From: Sunxiuqinia elliptica
GTDB taxonomy: Bacteria > Bacteroidota > Bacteroidia > Bacteroidales > Prolixibacteraceae
Direction: 5' to 3'
DNA: 60,752 nt
NCBI RefSeq assembly: GCF_900113005.1
Contig: NZ_FONW01000019.1
Coordinates: 1-60,752, forward strand
Under the pieces are notes generated by a model. The model saw nothing but the letters and a program-made list of their open reading frames with translations, searched no databases and was not told the origin of the DNA. The translations under genes and the position numbers were made by a program. This document shows positions 9,501 through 17,347 of this stretch, one piece after another; the stretch's first letter is position 1; each line of letters starts with the position of its first letter.

Positions 9501-10027
9501 ATGGAAAGATCGATGATGCCGATAAAGTAAAAGTAGGTGTTAATACCCCATTTACCATTGGCTTCAATAATACCTTCAATTACGGAAATTTCGACCTTTC
9601 AGTCTACACCTACGGTGTTTTTAACAGATGGAAATTGAACGAAACCTACACCAAACTGGGAGTTTCAAACCCTTACACACTAGTTTCTACAGCGTCCAAT
9701 ATTCCAGTAGAAGCTTTAGATCGATGGAACAGTGATAACCTGGAAGGAACAGGGGTATCTGCACTTCAAAGTTCTGCACAACATGGCACTGGAGACTTCT
9801 TTCTTGAAGATGCTTGGTTTATTCGGGTTCGCGATATTACGCTTGGCTATACGCTCCCAAAACACATTTTGCAAAATGCAAAAATCAAACGTCTGCGTCT
9901 TTATTGCAATATTACCAACCCATTCTTATTTACGCCTTACACCGGAATGGATCCGGAGACAGACCAGTATGTTGCAGCCTATCCGAATCACAGAAGCTAC
10001 AACTTAGGGTTACAACTTAGTTTCTAA
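6554..10027 (+). CDS. SusC-like TonB-dependent receptor with STN signalling domain
   Basis: A 1157-residue outer-membrane transporter for oligosaccharides. The N-terminus has a hydrophobic export segment (about 20-40), then a secretin/TonB short N-terminal (STN) domain (about 47-122). A carboxypeptidase-regulatory-like Ig domain follows (about 130-210; VSGNITDSEGQPLPGVTI). The plug domain carries the SusC signatures LQGRAAGLSVN, LQIRGSA, LIVIDGMP and ILKDASATSIYGSKAAGGVILITTK. The rest is a 22-strand beta-barrel ending in the aromatic terminus LGLQLSF. The STN domain matches the adjacent sigma/FecR pair. SusD follows 75 nt downstream if the preferred SusD start is used. Confidence 0.96.
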   Translation: MKKNRLSDSSRWVKWEKLLLVMKLTTLLVLIFVFNASAELYSQNSKISLRVEDESLNEIFNKIEEQSEFRFFYQNEQIKDVKKKSVDVSQKDIHELVDNLLSETNLTFKLVDRNIIVYPQSQLNASLQQEKTVSGNITDSEGQPLPGVTILIKGTTNGTISDFDGKYTIANVPAGSTLVFSFVGMSAQEIVVANQTSIDIVMTEDAIGIEEVVAIGYGVQKRRSLTSSVASVDVAEAVKIPTSSVSHTLQGRAAGLSVNLNSAQPGGAVKLQIRGSATNRSPLIVIDGMPTSDFSPSSVGYFGTGALDGVLSSLNPNDIENIDILKDASATSIYGSKAAGGVILITTKRGKKGEDRFSVDVNASTGIQEMVNLPEMLNAVDYMKETNRVKREKWLYDSRTDVYSSVPKPNGWVAPGEFSPYFSAEQIAEFENGTRTGTNWTDEVTRTGMVQNVDLSLSGNSKNTRYYASFGAFDQKGIIKNNNLSKYTGRVNVDQEIGDKTTVGVTINFSQINTDNVSIGNGGQWENSGVLMSSLVFSPTLPVYDENGNFSTNDRMSVLPNPVSYLDITNQTTMERFFSSAFLKYNILPGLSIKTQLGFDRNASDNYGYLPTTTVPGASYNGRADRSTNQKSNYQFQTLLNYIKTFGDNHNLSATLGTEYMKYKWESFSARATDFPFDGILWNNMNLGAERPQVWSSGGSSEVISYFLRASYDYDYKYFVTANLRVDGSSNFSPENQYGIFPGISLGWDISRESFMSSSSHWLNQLKLRVGYGQTGNDNIGTAFSDYYSPGANTMWGNSIISGVRLAGLGNPDLKWEKQEDINAGLDFSLFNHRVAGSLEYFNRTISRILGTKNLLSSNPVSKIAYNLDAKKQTYGTELTLNTKNIVSDKFNWNSDITFTYYRDRWLQRDPSYVLGINESPKQYFGELWYYETDGLVEVGSTDPLNLIPGTVKIVDRDGYLLDDDGNRVLDSDGKPQRSGKPDGKIDDADKVKVGVNTPFTIGFNNTFNYGNFDLSVYTYGVFNRWKLNETYTKLGVSNPYTLVSTASNIPVEALDRWNSDNLEGTGVSALQSSAQHGTGDFFLEDAWFIRVRDITLGYTLPKHILQNAKIKRLRLYCNITNPFLFTPYTGMDPETDQYVAAYPNHRSYNLGLQLSF

Positions 10028-10101
10028 TAGCAGATAAAAGATGTTTATCGATGATGCAAGTAACATTTGGAAATACCGAAAAAAATAAAAACTACAAACT
10101 A

Positions 10102-11667
10102 ATGAAAACGAAATACATAATTGCAATTGTACTCTCCTTACTCATAACAACACAAAGTTGTGACCTGGAAATGGAAGAGTACAATAAAATAACACCAGAT
10201 AACTTCTACAATACGGAGAAGGATGCGAAACTAGCCATTGCGGCTTTATATTATAACTCAATTACGAAAGTCGGAACCTGGAGTCCAGGACTCTTTGTTC
10301 AAAATATCAATTCAGTATTAACACTGTCCGATATTGCTGCAGGAGATATGATGGCGTGCTCTTATGGAACAAATCCTTGGGAATACCTAAGAACACACCA
10401 ATGGACAGAGTCTAACGGATATGGTACACAAAACGTTTTTAAGTATTACAACCATATTTCCAATGCGCGTATTGTTGCAAAACAGATAGAGAAAATGGAC
10501 ATTTCAGAAAATCTAAAAGCCGGATTGATTGCAGAAGCAAAGGCTGTTGGAGCATGGAAGGCCGCCATTCTTTATGACTATTATGGCCCGGTTCCTTACC
10601 CTACTGACGAAATGTTGGCAACTCCAGCAGAATTGGTTTATCCAGAGCGTCCATCAAAAGAAAATTTCGTGAAAATTATCGAATCACTATTTGATGGAAA
10701 AGATGCCCTTCCCGAAGCAGATTACGGTCCAAACTTTGGCCGAATCAATAAAAGTATAGCCAACATGGTCCTTTTAAGACTATACATGAATGAAGCAGCG
10801 CGGACAGGTGACGTTAATTTCTGGAACAAAGCCAAAGATTGTGCAGAACAAATCATTAGCTCTGGCTCGCACGAATTGCAGAATAGCTATAGTGATGTAT
10901 TTAGTGTTAACAACACAAAGAATAACGAAATCATCTTTGCAACTCCTTCTGACTACTCTTTCAATACCATGATGTGGCATGCCGAATCACTTCCAAATAA
11001 TTTTCCGTTGCCTGGAGGTGGTAGCTCAAACTCATGGGGTGGGTATAAAATTCTTTGGTCGTTTTACGATACCTTTGACGCAAATGACCAACGTTTGTCT
11101 GGCATCGCCGCATCATACACAACATCTTCTGGAGTAGAAATAACCAGAGAAAATCCGGTGGATAACCGTCATGGCCTAGGTGATGGAGCCATTCCTGTAA
11201 AATATGATCTTGATCCAAATCAAGTCAGCTTTTTCCAGGGACATGATTTTATTGTTTACCGCTATGCCGAAGTCCTTTTAGCAATGGCCGAAATTTTAAA
11301 CGAACTGCAAACAACCGCCGATGTTAATGCCCCTTTAGTTGCTCAAGTTTCAAAAGAAGGAGTTACTTACACCAGCGATGGCGGAAATACAGCCTATTCA
11401 TTTATTAACGCTATTCGGGTAAGAGCAGGATTAGAACCGCTCACAACCATGTCGAAAGAAGCTTTGCGTGATGCCATTTTGATGGAGCGCTCACACGAGT
11501 TATACTGCGAAGGAACACGTCGGATGGACTTAATTCGATATCAACGAATGACTGATGGCAATGGATATAAGAAATTTGATAATGATGAAAATAAATTCTT
11601 ATTCCCCATTCCTGTTAGCTACATTAACGAGTACAAAGGAAACTTAACTCAAAACCCAGGTTACTAA
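10102..11667 (+). CDS. SusD/RagB-family surface glycan-binding lipoprotein
   Basis: A 521-residue lipoprotein that pairs with SusC as the lid of the transporter. The start at 10102 (MKTKYIIAIVLSLLITTQSC) is preferred over the upstream in-frame ATG at 10051 because it begins the lipoprotein signal peptide, with the lipobox Cys in TTQSC. Helical TPR-like segments occur through the protein (EAKAVGAWKAAILYDYYGPVPY). The C-terminal SusD signatures are FIVYRYAEVLLAMAEILNE, AINAIRVRAGLEPL-like FINAIRVRAGLEPL, and LMERSHELYCEGTRRMDLIRY. Specificity cannot be read from the sequence. Confidence 0.95.
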   Translation: MKTKYIIAIVLSLLITTQSCDLEMEEYNKITPDNFYNTEKDAKLAIAALYYNSITKVGTWSPGLFVQNINSVLTLSDIAAGDMMACSYGTNPWEYLRTHQWTESNGYGTQNVFKYYNHISNARIVAKQIEKMDISENLKAGLIAEAKAVGAWKAAILYDYYGPVPYPTDEMLATPAELVYPERPSKENFVKIIESLFDGKDALPEADYGPNFGRINKSIANMVLLRLYMNEAARTGDVNFWNKAKDCAEQIISSGSHELQNSYSDVFSVNNTKNNEIIFATPSDYSFNTMMWHAESLPNNFPLPGGGSSNSWGGYKILWSFYDTFDANDQRLSGIAASYTTSSGVEITRENPVDNRHGLGDGAIPVKYDLDPNQVSFFQGHDFIVYRYAEVLLAMAEILNELQTTADVNAPLVAQVSKEGVTYTSDGGNTAYSFINAIRVRAGLEPLTTMSKEALRDAILMERSHELYCEGTRRMDLIRYQRMTDGNGYKKFDNDENKFLFPIPVSYINEYKGNLTQNPGY

Positions 11668-11767
11668 TAAGACAATCTTGGTCTTGATTAAGGTCTTATA
11701 AGATATGAGTCAAGGATTTCCATCGATTGTTAATCCTTGATTCATCTAAAAATATAATCATTCATAA

Positions 11768-11794
11768 ATGTCCGGTAACTTGCCGGGCATTTTG
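11768..11794 (+). terminator. Terminator after susD
   Basis: ATGTCCGGT / GCCGGGCAT form a 9-bp stem with two G-U pairs and a 5-nt loop, followed by TTTTGAT. A second imperfect hairpin (ATGAGTCAAGGATT / AATCCTTGATTCAT, 11705-11745) precedes it. Together they probably attenuate transcription between susD and the enzyme genes. Confidence 0.55.
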
Positions 11795-11808
11795 ATATTA
11801 CCTTAATT

Positions 11809-13326
11809 ATGAAATTCTTTCATCTTAGTTATTTAATCTTCATTGTGTCCTGTTGCTTGGTCGGCTGTCAAACCGGTACAACGCAAAAGAAAACATTCAC
11901 AATTACTCCTGATACGACTTCGGTCTTAAAGAACCCAGCTATGGGATGGACGATGTACAGCGAAGGTTGGGAGCTTTACCCCTACTTTCAAAACAACTTT
12001 GACCGGATTAATGTGGACAGCTTCTGGGAAGAGATGGATGCCGTTGGAGCTCCTGATGTAAGTAATATTTTGTACATAAGAGCAATATGGACTGCTTTTG
12101 AACCAGAAGAAGGGAAATACGCCTGGGAAAGCGATCCCAATTTTATAAAGCTTGTAGAGGGAGCCCAAAAGAGAAAATTGAAATTGGCTTTCCGAATCTT
12201 TCACGACAGCCGGGACATGGTTCAGCAAGCCACTCCTGAGTATGTTTTCGAGGCAGGAGCATCTTTTAAAAAGGTGATAGGAAAAACAGGAGAGCTTAAA
12301 ACACCCTATTACGACGATCCCGTATTTCAAGAAAAATTTGATCGTTTTTTAACGGCCTTCGCAAAAAAATTTGATAATCCTGATCTTGTTGATTTCATCG
12401 ATGCCTACGGCTTAGGAAGATGGGGAGAAGGACATGGAGTCTTGTTAAAAAACAAAGAAAACTACCACCAGGTCGTTGACTGGATTACCACATCTTATGC
12501 TGAAAGATTTCAGAAGATCCTCCCCGTTCTCAATGTCTCCTTTGCTGACTACAAATACACCAACCCATTAGCGTTCGACAGGTATCAATTTCTTCCGCGT
12601 CGCGATGGGTTGGGGAGTTTTTGGTTTAGTAAGCAAGATCAGGAAATACTGAACAGTTTATTTCCCCAAAATGCTTTTATTGGCGAAGCCTGCTACTGGC
12701 TGACCAGCCCAACGGGAGACACGCTAAAAAACCGATCTTTTGAGCAAGACAAACAATACCATTTTAAAAGCTTCAAATCCACTTTTCCTGCTGCTTTAAA
12801 CGATGCGCTCAATTTTCATTCAAACACCATGGATTTACGCGTTCCTCTGGAATGTAAATATTGGATTGAAGAGCTCCCCGATTTGGTTCAAAAATTTATT
12901 ACTCATGGAGGCTATCGTTTCTATCCTTCTCAACTATCGGTAACTCAAAATGGCAACACCTTAACAATAGCTCACCAGTGGAATAACTTGGGGGTCGGAA
13001 TTCTCCCCAACAAACATCCTAACTGGAACCAAAAGTATCAGGTCGCTTTTGCGCTGTTTAACGAAGCAGGTAGCCTAAAGAAAAAATGGATCAGTAAAAA
13101 AGCAGAACCTTCTGATTGGCTCAAAGATATTCCCGGGAAGTATTCAGAAACATTTAATTTGAGTGATGTCCCTGAAAATACGTACCAACTCGCTGTCGCA
13201 ATTGTTGACACCTCATCCGATGATCAACCTGGCATTCAACTTGCCGTCGATCAAAAAAGATTGAATGATAAAGGATGGGTACAAATTGGGATGCTTCCAA
13301 TTAATCAAAAAAATAAGAAAGAATGA
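11809..13326 (+). CDS. DUF4832-type TIM-barrel lipoprotein, putative glycoside hydrolase
   Basis: A 505-residue lipoprotein (lipobox near SCCLVGC). The N-terminal part reads NPAMGWTMYSEGWE, with PEEGKYAWESDP resembling the start of GH42/GH5-like barrels. The segment DAYGLGRWGEGHGV resembles the GxWGEWH block of DUF4832/DUF4874 proteins and may hold a catalytic Glu. A C-terminal beta-sandwich follows (TLTIAHQWNNLGVGILPNKHP). The position directly after susD suggests it acts on the imported or surface-bound glycan. Catalysis is not established for this family, so the enzymatic role is inference. Confidence 0.7.
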   Translation: MKFFHLSYLIFIVSCCLVGCQTGTTQKKTFTITPDTTSVLKNPAMGWTMYSEGWELYPYFQNNFDRINVDSFWEEMDAVGAPDVSNILYIRAIWTAFEPEEGKYAWESDPNFIKLVEGAQKRKLKLAFRIFHDSRDMVQQATPEYVFEAGASFKKVIGKTGELKTPYYDDPVFQEKFDRFLTAFAKKFDNPDLVDFIDAYGLGRWGEGHGVLLKNKENYHQVVDWITTSYAERFQKILPVLNVSFADYKYTNPLAFDRYQFLPRRDGLGSFWFSKQDQEILNSLFPQNAFIGEACYWLTSPTGDTLKNRSFEQDKQYHFKSFKSTFPAALNDALNFHSNTMDLRVPLECKYWIEELPDLVQKFITHGGYRFYPSQLSVTQNGNTLTIAHQWNNLGVGILPNKHPNWNQKYQVAFALFNEAGSLKKKWISKKAEPSDWLKDIPGKYSETFNLSDVPENTYQLAVAIVDTSSDDQPGIQLAVDQKRLNDKGWVQIGMLPINQKNKKE

Positions 13327-13537
13327 TTGCTACAAATTTCAAGGCTTTAAGAACAATACCATTAAGTCTCTAATTTTAAATAATTAAGCATAGCATATTG
13401 TTCTTTTACCACGCAACTTCTATGGGAAATTTCATTATAATCGTAATGCGATCATATCGTTCTGATCCGTTATAAATACAAAAAACAATTTTAATCGTTT
13501 CTTTGTGTTTATTGCATAACCTCAAAATGTTTAAAAT

Positions 13538-14548
13538 ATGGTAATTAAAAGTAAAGAAAGGACTATCAAGCAGTGGCTACTCTTTTTGTCCTGCATTTTT
13601 TTAATCAACACCTCTTTTGCAAAAGGCTTTGAACTAAAATTTAAGGACAATCAGAAATTCAAGATCGTTCAGTTTACGGATACGCACATAAAGGCCAACA
13701 ATCCCGAGTCGAAAGCAGCCATCACAATGATCAATAAAGTGCTTGACGAAGAAAATCCCGATTTAGTAATCTTCACCGGCGATGTGGTTACAGGAAATCC
13801 GGTTATTCATGGATGGGAAATGGTTACTGAGCCAATTATTGAGCGCGACATTCCATTTGCCGTGGTCCTTGGAAATCACGATGATGAAAATGAATTGAGC
13901 AGAGAAGAAGTTGCCAACTTTGTGGTTAAACTTCACGGCAACCTGTTTATTCCTCACACAAAAGGAGTTGATGGTTTTGGGAATTATGTCCTTCCTGTAA
14001 AATCACCATCTGGATCTGCAAATGCCGCCTTACTGTACTGCATGGATTCAAATGCATATAGCACCATTGAAGGAATCAAAGGATATGGTTGGTTTCAGGA
14101 ATCCCAGATCAACTGGTACCGAAAGGAAAGCCAAAAACAAAAAAAGGAAAATGGGCGAGTACTTCCGGCTTTAGCATTTTTCCATATTCCCCTTGTAGAA
14201 TATACAGAGGCTTATAAAAACGAAAAACATCCTCCCATTGGAATCCGCCTCGAAAAAGAATGCTCTCCCGAGATTAATTCGGGCATGTTTACCGCAATGC
14301 TGGAGTCTGGTGATGTCATGGGAACATTTGTAGGCCATGATCATTCCAACGATTACATTTCCTACTTGCATGGCATAGCCTTGGCTTATGGACGTTTCAG
14401 CGGAGGTAAAACAACTTACGGCGAACTAAGCAATGGAGCGCGAGTGATCGAACTAACCGAAAATGAAAGAGGTTTTAAAACCTGGATTCGAACCAATCAA
14501 GGAGAAGTTCTTCTTCCGGTTGATTTCCCCAGCGATTTTGACAACTGA
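13538..14548 (+). CDS. Exported calcineurin-like metallophosphoesterase
   Basis: A 336-residue protein with a signal peptide (CIFLINTSFA). The binuclear-metal motifs occur in canonical order: QFTDTHIKANN (D-x-H), FTGDVVTGNP (GD), VLGNHDDEN (GNHD), FFHIPLVEY (H) and GTFVGHDHSND (GHDH). It resembles Dcr2/PhoD-unrelated secreted phosphodiesterases of Bacteroidota glycan loci. It may remove phosphate or phosphodiester groups from a glycan or nucleotide in the periplasm. The context within a polysaccharide locus is clear; the substrate is not. Confidence 0.88.
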   Translation: MVIKSKERTIKQWLLFLSCIFLINTSFAKGFELKFKDNQKFKIVQFTDTHIKANNPESKAAITMINKVLDEENPDLVIFTGDVVTGNPVIHGWEMVTEPIIERDIPFAVVLGNHDDENELSREEVANFVVKLHGNLFIPHTKGVDGFGNYVLPVKSPSGSANAALLYCMDSNAYSTIEGIKGYGWFQESQINWYRKESQKQKKENGRVLPALAFFHIPLVEYTEAYKNEKHPPIGIRLEKECSPEINSGMFTAMLESGDVMGTFVGHDHSNDYISYLHGIALAYGRFSGGKTTYGELSNGARVIELTENERGFKTWIRTNQGEVLLPVDFPSDFDN

Positions 14549-14610
14549 TATTTCTCAAACTCAATATTATTCTAAAAGATATTAGAAAATAAAAACTACG
14601 ACTAATTACT

Positions 14611-16188
14611 ATGAACAAATTAAAAACTACTTCACTTATTTGCTTACTTATTTTACTAAGCAATTTCTCAATCGGACAAACGTCGGATACGCTGATTATC
14701 AAAAACAACAGTGATCGAAACTGGTGGGCCGGAATTATTGGCCTTGGACAGTTGATGCCTTTGCAAAAAGACATTGATGTTAACACCTATGGAAAAGGGT
14801 TTGGCAACCAGATACAGCCACTACTCCTTTCAGACCAGGGAGATGTTATCTGGAGTGAATCTCCTCTGCATATCATCCTCAAGTCGGGCCAGTTAACCGT
14901 AACCAGCAAGGACAAAATCATCCACTCCGATGGTCATCAAAACCTGAAAGGCGCCTACTTGCATGCCAGCAATACTTACTTTCCTCCTTCCGGCAAAACT
15001 CCGGATGAAATTTTATTTACAAGCCCTCAATACAACACCTGGATTGAGCTCATGTATGACCAGAATCAAAAAGATATTCTGAAGTATGCCCACGCCATCA
15101 AAAACAACGACTATCCGGCAGGCGTACTGATGATTGACGACAACTGGCAAGAGGATTATGGCAAGTGGAACTTTCATGAAGGACGATTCGACGATCCGAA
15201 AGCCATGATGGATGAGTTGCACGATATGGGCTTCAAGGTGATGTTATGGGTGTGCCCCTTTGTAAGCCCCGACTGCGATGTGTACCGTGCTTTAGATAAA
15301 AAAGGCTATTTCATCAAAGACAAGTCCGGACAAACCGCAATGATTCGTTGGTGGAATGGCGTAAGCGCAGTATTGGACCTGTCAAATCCAGATGCTAAAA
15401 AATGGTTTCGTGATGAGTTACAACGCCTGGTTGATGAATATGGTGTTGATGGTTTTAAACTGGATGCTGGCGATGCCCGCTTTTATACCGGTGATTTAGA
15501 CTTAAACGGACTCACTCCCAACGACCATTCAAAGCTGTATGGAGAAATTGGTCTTGATTTCCCATTGAATGAATACCGGGCGATGTGGAAAATGGGAGGT
15601 CAACCGCTGGCTGAGCGCTTGCACGATAAGAATCACAGCTGGGAACACCTGAATATGTTGATCCCTCAAATGTTGGTCGAAGGTATTATGGGCTATCCGT
15701 TCTCTTGTCCCGACCTTATCGGTGGTGGACAATACATTTCCTTTATTGACGGGGCAATTATTGATCAGGAGTTAATCGTTCGTTCCGCTCAGTGCCATGC
15801 ATTGATGCCGATGATGCAATTCTCGGTTGCTCCGTGGCGCGTGCTGGATGCCGAGCATTTGCAAGCCGTTAGCCGATCTATTGAAATTCGCCAGCAACAC
15901 AAAGACTATATTCTAGCGTTAGCCCGGCAAGCTGCAAAAACTGGCGAACCCATTATGCGCCCCATGGAATATAACTTCCCAAATCAGGGTTTTGTAAACG
16001 TTGTTGACCAATTTATGTTGGGTGAAGATATCCTGGTTGCTCCTGTTGTTGAAAAAGGTGCCCGGAAACGTATGGTTCAATTGCCAAAAGGAAAATGGGA
16101 AACCCATTCAGGAAAAGTTGTAAGAGGAGGAAAAAGCCTGGAATTTGATGTTGCCTTGGACGAACTCCTATACTTTAAAAAAAGATAG
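14611..16188 (+). CDS. Glycoside hydrolase family 31 enzyme
   Basis: A 525-residue secreted retaining alpha-glycosidase (signal peptide ends near NFSIGQ). The barrel has YPAGVLMIDDNWQEDYG. The nucleophile is Asp285 in VDGFKLDAGDARF, and the likely acid/base is Asp368 in SCPDLIGGGQ. It is short for GH31 and lacks long C-terminal beta domains, resembling the MYORG/SNS-like branch, which includes alpha-galactosidases, more than classical alpha-xylosidases or alpha-glucosidases (inference from motif style). It follows the metallophosphoesterase by 62 nt, so they are probably co-transcribed, ending at the terminator near 16215. Confidence 0.88.
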   Translation: MNKLKTTSLICLLILLSNFSIGQTSDTLIIKNNSDRNWWAGIIGLGQLMPLQKDIDVNTYGKGFGNQIQPLLLSDQGDVIWSESPLHIILKSGQLTVTSKDKIIHSDGHQNLKGAYLHASNTYFPPSGKTPDEILFTSPQYNTWIELMYDQNQKDILKYAHAIKNNDYPAGVLMIDDNWQEDYGKWNFHEGRFDDPKAMMDELHDMGFKVMLWVCPFVSPDCDVYRALDKKGYFIKDKSGQTAMIRWWNGVSAVLDLSNPDAKKWFRDELQRLVDEYGVDGFKLDAGDARFYTGDLDLNGLTPNDHSKLYGEIGLDFPLNEYRAMWKMGGQPLAERLHDKNHSWEHLNMLIPQMLVEGIMGYPFSCPDLIGGGQYISFIDGAIIDQELIVRSAQCHALMPMMQFSVAPWRVLDAEHLQAVSRSIEIRQQHKDYILALARQAAKTGEPIMRPMEYNFPNQGFVNVVDQFMLGEDILVAPVVEKGARKRMVQLPKGKWETHSGKVVRGGKSLEFDVALDELLYFKKR

Positions 16189-16214
16189 ATTTAAAATATT
16201 TATAGACCTGATCG

Positions 16215-16253
16215 AATAGGGTTGGCGAATATCGCCAACCCTATTTTAGTTTT
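16215..16253 (+). terminator. Strong Rho-independent terminator after GH31
   Basis: A perfect 13-bp stem (AATAGGGTTGGCG / CGCCAACCCTATT) with loop AATAT, followed by TTAGTTTT. Confidence 0.9.
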
Positions 16254-16307
16254 CAGCTGACCATCATTGAACGACCCTCATTATAAATTTTCATTTTTCG
16301 CTTGCTA

Positions 16308-16321
16308 TTCTCACGTGAGAA
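16308..16321. promoter_or_regulatory. Palindrome just upstream of lacI-family gene, putative operator
   Basis: TTCTCACGTGAGAA is a perfect 14-bp palindrome with a central CG, the form expected of LacI-family operators. It ends 19 nt before the regulator start codon, where it would overlap the promoter, which suggests autoregulation. No second copy was seen in front of the other glycan genes. Confidence 0.5.
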
Positions 16322-16340
16322 CTATTCTTTTGTAAGAACA

Positions 16341-17345
16341 ATGAAGAAAAACGTTACCATAAAAGATATTGCTAAAGAACTAGGCGTGCATCACACAACC
16401 GTTTCATTGGCACTGCGCAACAGTAAATCAATACGAGAGGAAACCCGCAAAAAAGTGTGGGACAAAGCAAACGAAATGGGTTATCGTCCAAACCGATTGG
16501 CGCAAGGTTTTCGGAACAAACGAAGCAATACGATTGGCTTGCTGGTTCCCAACATACAACACCATTTCTTTGCCAAGTTTATCGCTGAGTTTTCGGAAAA
16601 GGCAAACCAGGAAGATTATGCCGTAATGGTGTTTCAATCCAATGAAAAACTGGCAACAGAAAAAAAGAATGTCGAAGCCCTTATCGCCAATCGAGTTGCC
16701 GGAGCCCTTGTTTCCATTTCCAAGGAAACAATTGAAGCCAACCATTTCAAAGCCTTCAACGAAGAGGATATCCCCCTTGTTTTTTTTGATCGGACTCCTA
16801 CACAAACAGGCCTATCCCGGGTTGTTGCAGATAACTTCCACGGAGCCTATCAAGCGGTCAGCCAAATGATTGGCAAAGGTCGAAAAAGAATTGCTTTTAT
16901 CACCGGCTCCAGTCATATCAATGTTTATCATGAACGCCTTCAAGGATACCAGCAGGCACTCATTGATCATGGGCTGCCCCTTAATGAAGAACTACTAATT
17001 TATGGCGACTTTTTCATGGAAGATGGGATTAAAGGTGCTAAAAAGCTCATGCAACTATCTCCCCAGCCTGATGCCATTCTTGGAGTTGGTGATGATGTCG
17101 CAATCGGTGTCATTAAGTTCTTGAATGGAGCTGGGTATAAAGTTCCCGATGATGTTGCTGTTATCGGTTTTGATAACGACCCCATGGGAATTGCCATTGA
17201 GCCTGAGTTAACCACGGTCGATCAACCCATCAAAGAAATGGCAGAGTCTGCATTACAACTTCTACTAAAAAATATAAACTCAGACGATAAAAAACCGGAA
17301 GAAATACTTTTAACCCCCAGAATATTAGAACGTAAATCCTGCTAA
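16341..17345 (+). CDS. LacI-family transcriptional regulator
   Basis: A 334-residue repressor or activator. The start at 16341 gives MKKNVTIKDIAKELGVHHTT, which puts the LacI helix-turn-helix and hinge (VSLALRNSKSIREETRKKV, GYRPNRLAQGF) in the normal place; an upstream in-frame start at 16302 would add a non-conserved tail through the palindrome. The C-terminal periplasmic-binding-like domain has TIGLLVPNIQHHFFAKF, DAILGVGDDVAIGVI and VAVIGFDNDPMG. It abuts the GH29 gene with 2 nt between them, so it probably controls the fucosidase operon in response to a fucose-related sugar (inference). Confidence 0.94.
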   Translation: MKKNVTIKDIAKELGVHHTTVSLALRNSKSIREETRKKVWDKANEMGYRPNRLAQGFRNKRSNTIGLLVPNIQHHFFAKFIAEFSEKANQEDYAVMVFQSNEKLATEKKNVEALIANRVAGALVSISKETIEANHFKAFNEEDIPLVFFDRTPTQTGLSRVVADNFHGAYQAVSQMIGKGRKRIAFITGSSHINVYHERLQGYQQALIDHGLPLNEELLIYGDFFMEDGIKGAKKLMQLSPQPDAILGVGDDVAIGVIKFLNGAGYKVPDDVAVIGFDNDPMGIAIEPELTTVDQPIKEMAESALQLLLKNINSDDKKPEEILLTPRILERKSC

Positions 17346-17347
17346 CG

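Noticed and set aside
10051-10101. 17-codon N-terminal extension of SusD
   Set aside because: It would place polar residues before the lipoprotein signal peptide.
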